A stretch of DNA of 47,532 nucleotides, taken from positions 1 through 47,532 of the forward strand of contig CALHAX010000026.1 of NCBI GenBank assembly GCA_937931785.1, in the 5' to 3' direction. Source of the stretch: an uncultured Hyphomicrobiaceae bacterium (GTDB lineage Bacteria > Pseudomonadota > Alphaproteobacteria > Rhizobiales > CALHAX01). The notes under the pieces were generated by a model. The model was not told the DNA's origin. It did no database searches and saw nothing but the letters and a program-made list of their open reading frames with translations. Numbering within the stretch: position 1 is the stretch's first letter; every line of letters starts with the position of its first letter. This document shows, piece by piece, positions 44,901 to 47,532 of this stretch. The position numbers and the translations under genes were made by a program.

Positions 44901-46907
44901 GAGGCAATATTTACAGTAACCGTTGTCGACGTCGAAGCACCAACGATCGTTCCTCCTGCAAACATTTCCGTTTCGACGGATCCCGGAAGCAGCGAGGCGG
45001 TCGTCACGTTCCCATTGACTGCAACAGACAACTACGGTGTAGCCACGCTGACATCATCACCGACAACCGGCTCAAGTTTCCCTCTCGGTGCCACCGTCGT
45101 TACCATTACGGCAACTGACACATTCGGAAATACCAGTACATCTACGTTCACAGTGACGGTCACAGATAACGAGAACCCCACACTGGCAGGTGTGCCGGAG
45201 GACATCCTGGTGACCGTAGACTACCCAACAACATCTGCGCCAGTCAGCTTTGCAACGCCAACAATCAATGACAATGCACAAGGTGCGACAGTCTCTCAAA
45301 CCTCTGGCCTGGCATCCGGCTCCTCGTTTCCGTTGGGCACCACAGTGGTAATGTATGAGGGGCGCGACGCTTCGAGTAACATTGTCACCGCCTCATTCAA
45401 CGTAACGGTTCGTCAAACACCACCTGGAGATGTCACGTTTGTTGTGAATGCGGACGTTAACGACGGAACGTTCCGCTTTGCGTCACCAGAGCCGAATTTC
45501 AATTTTTCAATTTCGACCTCAAACGGCGTTGGTCAGTCCGCAAATATTCCAGTCCGTCCGGGATCTTACAACGTGGTTGCCACCGCACCGAGTGGTTTTG
45601 GATTTATCTCTATTCACTGCTCCGACGACGACAGCGTGTCCAGCATTTCGACTGCTTCAGTCATAATAAATCTCCAGACATCAGAAAGTGTTACGTGTAC
45701 ATTTGAAACTGCAGACTCCCGGACAAGAACAAGCGAAGCCATTGGCAATTTCCTGCGTCGACGCAACGACCTTCTTTTGTCATCAGAGCATGATTGGGAT
45801 CGTCAGATCGATCGGCTTGCGCGTCGAAAATCAAAACCGGCAGCTTCTGGCTTGGACAACTCAACGTCTTCCTTCGGTGGAAATGGTTTTGGAGGACGGC
45901 TCGGTGAAGATCACGGTGCCGAACTTCTCACAGGGTCCGGTTTTGGGCGCAAATTACCTGGAGCACTCTCTGTCTCGGTCGACACTGGCATCTCCACATC
46001 GTTCGCAACTTCGATGTCGGAGTTACAGAATTTCTCAGCAACGAGTGAACAACGTCGGGTTCTGGGGTTGTTGGGTGAAGATGCTTACAAAGCGCTTGGT
46101 GCTGAAGAACTGACCTCATCCGGAACATCGTCGAACTTCGATATCTGGACGGAAGGTCGTTACACGCGTTATGACGATGACAATCCGGCTGGTGCCGCAA
46201 GTGGTCATTTTGCTCTTCTGTATCTCGGCGCAGATTACATCGTGAACCCATCGCTTCTGGTCGGGATTATGGGCCAGTATGATGACACTCGTGAAGAGTC
46301 CGATGCGGACGATCTGACCATTCACGGGCGCGGATGGATGGTCGGTCCATATGCCACCATCAAACTGGCTCCGAGTCTTTACTTCCAGGGACGGGCGGCG
46401 TGGGGCCAGTCCCGCAACGAGATCAGTCCCTTTAATACCTATTCGGACACGTTCGACACAGAAAGATGGCTGGTCAGAGGGCGTCTACAAGGACGTTGGA
46501 ATTATGGTGACTGGCTTTTTTCTCCGAGTGCGTCGTTCGCTTACATCGAAGAGCGCCAGTACGCATACACGGATTCTCTCAATGTCCTGATCCCGGAACA
46601 AAAAGCAACCCTGGGGCAGGCGGAGTTTGGTCCGGAAGCGTCATACACAATCAATCTTGAGGATGGCTCTCAATTGATCCCCACCGCTTCGTTCAAGGGT
46701 GTTTGGAACTTTGCGGAAGAAAATTCTACCCGACTCTCCGAAAACGCAGGAGGTGATAATAACATTCGCGCCAAGGCCGGGGCAGGTTTGAAATTCATCG
46801 GAAAAAATGGTGTGTCATTCGAGTTGAGCGGAACCTATGATGGGATTTTTGACGAGGAATACGAGTCATTGAGTGGTAATTTTCGACTACACATCCCTCT
46901 GAACTAA
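41976..46907 (+). CDS. HYR-repeat autotransporter (type V secreted surface protein)
   Basis: 1643 residues. A long N-terminal signal region of about 50 residues has a hydrophobic core (SYLCAAALIAIFSAGLA). Residues about 50-175 are an unassigned beta-rich domain. Twelve HYR (hyalin-type, Ig-like) repeats of 78-83 residues fill 176-1150. An Ig-like segment with a Cys pair (SIHCSDDD ... SVTCTF) ends near 1255, then a linker and a C-terminal autotransporter beta-barrel from about 1388 (FDIWTEGRYTRYDDD) to the end, with alternating aromatic strands such as WLVRGRLQGRWNYGDW. The barrel should lie in the outer membrane and expose the HYR stalk. Probably an adhesin. The ATG at 41976 has GGGGA 7 nt upstream; a TTG at 41970 is less likely. 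The last residues (HIPLN) lack the usual terminal aromatic. Confidence 0.9.
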   Translation: MFVFCRSATGVACSFVRKITSFAASYLCAAALIAIFSAGLARIDGHWRALAHTNTVGYVVSTGNAITVYYGTYHGTNNPEGIISIIGPVTMAQPAGNITSTKPVELIDNINNFRATSCGGLNPNRTVMRWQSATFTGVPSGTYSITLTGSFSQNWQPCSSEMSSPTSTFTFDTNLPVISGMPADIVQGTDAGQPTAVVTWTPPTATDDVAIASFTSTHNPGDTFPIGTTTVTYTAQDTSGGITTGSFTVTINDTEDPVVSPPANQTVEATSSNGATATFAFVANDNVGVATTTSSPVSGSQFPLGTTTVMLSANDAAGNTGTGSFDITVVDTTAPNIVTVNVNTTTDPGASTAVVSYNATVNDSVGVAATTYSPPSGSAFPVGVTTVTASASDAAANTSTETFTVTVLDDEVPVVTVPSNITVDTDTGSATAVVTYSASAIDNVDGAIVPILNSGPSSGASFPIGVTTVSYRATDSAGNTGTASFTVTVADTEDPTSTSIPSNITQSADPGSSTAVVTYVTPTFSDNSGNVTVMRTGGLASGEPFPVGATTITYEATDASGNTEIVSFTVTVTDNEPPVVTVPANIMIGTDPSNDSAVVTYIVSASDNTDGSLSPSLISGLVSGAAFPIGSTTVAYSARDLAGNAATGSFTVTVIDDEAPVVTVPGNITITTDPGSASATVNYTIAANDNVDGALTPALTSGLTSGAHFPLGTTTVTYQAIDAAGNTGEATFTVTVQDGEAPIVSVPANISVNTDPGSASAVVTYAVSGFDNTDGILTPIRTAGLASGAAFPIGTTIMTYEATDLAGNTTSESFTVTVSDAERPVITSPANITVTTDSGTNTAVVTYPISATDNVDGSITPTLTAGLASGTAFPVGITTVTYQAIDSAGNTSTVTFTVTVTDNEAPTVVSVPNSITQDTDPGSDTSVVTYATPVFADNVGITSVARSNGLDSGAAFPVGTTTVTHIATDADGNSVEAIFTVTVVDVEAPTIVPPANISVSTDPGSSEAVVTFPLTATDNYGVATLTSSPTTGSSFPLGATVVTITATDTFGNTSTSTFTVTVTDNENPTLAGVPEDILVTVDYPTTSAPVSFATPTINDNAQGATVSQTSGLASGSSFPLGTTVVMYEGRDASSNIVTASFNVTVRQTPPGDVTFVVNADVNDGTFRFASPEPNFNFSISTSNGVGQSANIPVRPGSYNVVATAPSGFGFISIHCSDDDSVSSISTASVIINLQTSESVTCTFETADSRTRTSEAIGNFLRRRNDLLLSSEHDWDRQIDRLARRKSKPAASGLDNSTSSFGGNGFGGRLGEDHGAELLTGSGFGRKLPGALSVSVDTGISTSFATSMSELQNFSATSEQRRVLGLLGEDAYKALGAEELTSSGTSSNFDIWTEGRYTRYDDDNPAGAASGHFALLYLGADYIVNPSLLVGIMGQYDDTREESDADDLTIHGRGWMVGPYATIKLAPSLYFQGRAAWGQSRNEISPFNTYSDTFDTERWLVRGRLQGRWNYGDWLFSPSASFAYIEERQYAYTDSLNVLIPEQKATLGQAEFGPEASYTINLEDGSQLIPTASFKGVWNFAEENSTRLSENAGGDNNIRAKAGAGLKFIGKNGVSFELSGTYDGIFDEEYESLSGNFRLHIPLN
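42501..45425 (+). repeat. Array of 12 HYR-domain coding repeats
   Basis: 2925 nt made of twelve units averaging 244 nt. Each ends with a block like FTVTVxDxExP and has a central FP(I/V/L)GTTTVTY and DxAGNT. Two subtypes are seen: units with DN(V/T)DG and SGLxSGAxFP (4, 6, 7, 8, 9) and shorter units with DNVGV-like cores (1, 2, 3, 11); 5, 10 and 12 are intermediate. DNA copies are well diverged. Confidence 0.92.
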
Positions 46908-46981
46908 ACATTGTCACGGTAGGCAGAGAAAATTAATTCAACTCACTTAATGTTGAGGTGTCAGGCGACCGGATATCCACC

Positions 46982-47512
46982 ATGAATCGCAACATCTCCA
47001 TTCTTTCGTTACTTGCGTTTCTCGCAGGTGCTGGATCTTTTTTCGCTATCGCCTCCAGCCAGACGGCGGCGGATCAAAATCCATTCGAAAGCCTGAGGTT
47101 GGGTATGTCTTCAGAAACAGCATTCTCCCTCATGCAGCAACTCGATCCGGCAGCATTTACAGGCCCAGTGTGTAGTGGCGCGGATGGTATTGCCGCACGC
47201 GTCACGCATTTGGGAATGACCTGGCAATTGAGCGCTCACAACAATAACGGCAAAATTGACGAACTCGTTCTGGAGCGTCACAGTCAGGAAAAATCAGACA
47301 CAGCCACAAGTTGCAGAGCGACGTTTGAAAAGCATGTGGTTCCACACTACAACCGCATGCAAGGCAATCCAACCTGGACGACTCGAGACGAAGACCACCA
47401 TCTCCATGTCCTTCACTCAACGTCGACGCCCCAGTCACAAACCTTGTCACTCTTCGCTGGACGCCAGAATCGCACTGATGCCTTGTGCACGTATCGGATC
47501 GCCTTTCGTTAG
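46982..47512 (+). CDS. Small exported protein of unknown function
   Basis: 176 residues with a signal peptide (about 1-26: ISILSLLAFLAGAGSFFAIA), followed by FESLRLGMSSETAFSLMQQL, which resembles the short lead helix of SmpA/BamE-like or other small periplasmic domains only superficially. Three cysteines (VCSGAD, TSCRAT, LCTYRI) may form a disulfide. Not recognised further. The start at 46982 (MNRNIS) begins the signal peptide; an ATG-like codon 24 nt upstream adds hydrophilic residues. It follows the autotransporter by 74 nt and may be co-transcribed. No terminator is visible before the window end. Confidence 0.7.
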   Translation: MNRNISILSLLAFLAGAGSFFAIASSQTAADQNPFESLRLGMSSETAFSLMQQLDPAAFTGPVCSGADGIAARVTHLGMTWQLSAHNNNGKIDELVLERHSQEKSDTATSCRATFEKHVVPHYNRMQGNPTWTTRDEDHHLHVLHSTSTPQSQTLSLFAGRQNRTDALCTYRIAFR

Positions 47513-47532
47513 GTTTTCTTCCTCAATTTCGA

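Noticed and set aside
42501-45425. Possible CRISPR or satellite array
   Set aside because: The units are diverged coding repeats of an open frame (HYR domains), not short identical repeats with unique spacers.

Overview
The window looks like a chromosomal segment of a free-living, probably marine, alphaproteobacterium. This is inferred from gene content: a 2-aminoethylphosphonate (AEP) phnW-phnA-phnY cluster, a methanethiol oxidase beside a DMSP-demethylase-like protein, a TRAP-TAXI transporter, 5-oxoprolinase subunits and a HYR-repeat autotransporter. Genes are dense and many neighbours overlap by 4 nt (ATGA/GTGA). No rRNA, tRNA, CRISPR array or intact mobile element was seen.

Layout. (1) 1-5.9 kb: an operon of ectB (cut by the window edge), a 1395-residue Pls/PosA-type single-module NRPS and a phosphopantetheinyl transferase. 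All joints overlap. It reads as a complete system for a cationic homopoly(amino acid), most simply poly-diaminobutyrate. (2) 5.9-8.7 kb: a periplasmic S41-like protein and an acyl-CoA dehydrogenase. (3) 8.7-16.9 kb: phosphonate catabolism. PhnW, PhnY and PhnA take AEP to acetate and phosphate. A PbfA-like lyase, a hydroxyacid dehydrogenase and a LysR regulator lie on the other strand. A reduced, frameshifted remnant of a PbfD-like FAD oxidase is present. (4) 17.1-21.4 kb: a methanethiol oxidase, [2Fe-2S] ferredoxin and CoA-binding-fold operon, divergent from an IclR regulator and a DmdA-like methyltransferase. (5) 21.6-23.3 kb: an MscS-family channel.

(6) 23.7-41.4 kb: a large catabolic island in two converging arms. 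The + arm is hyuA-hyuB, a HisC-like aminotransferase, an Asp/Glu racemase-like protein, a split TPP decarboxylase and an aldehyde dehydrogenase. The - arm is a TAXI receptor, a fused TRAP permease, a DadA-like dehydrogenase and PxpB-PxpC-PxpA, with a LysR gene divergent from the receptor. Together they suggest uptake of a cyclic amino-acid derivative, ATP-dependent ring opening, adjustment of configuration, removal of the amino group, decarboxylation and aldehyde oxidation. The substrate cannot be read from sequence. A decayed IS3-family transposase lies between dadA and pxpB. (7) 42-47.5 kb: a 1643-residue autotransporter with 12 HYR repeats, followed by a small exported protein.

Smaller structures include a 77-nt dispersed repeat found twice 24 kb apart, a 4x7-nt tandem repeat, a 14-nt palindrome upstream of the channel gene, a promoter with overlapping 12-nt palindrome directly in front of pxpB, and a strong terminator hairpin inside the TRAP operon.
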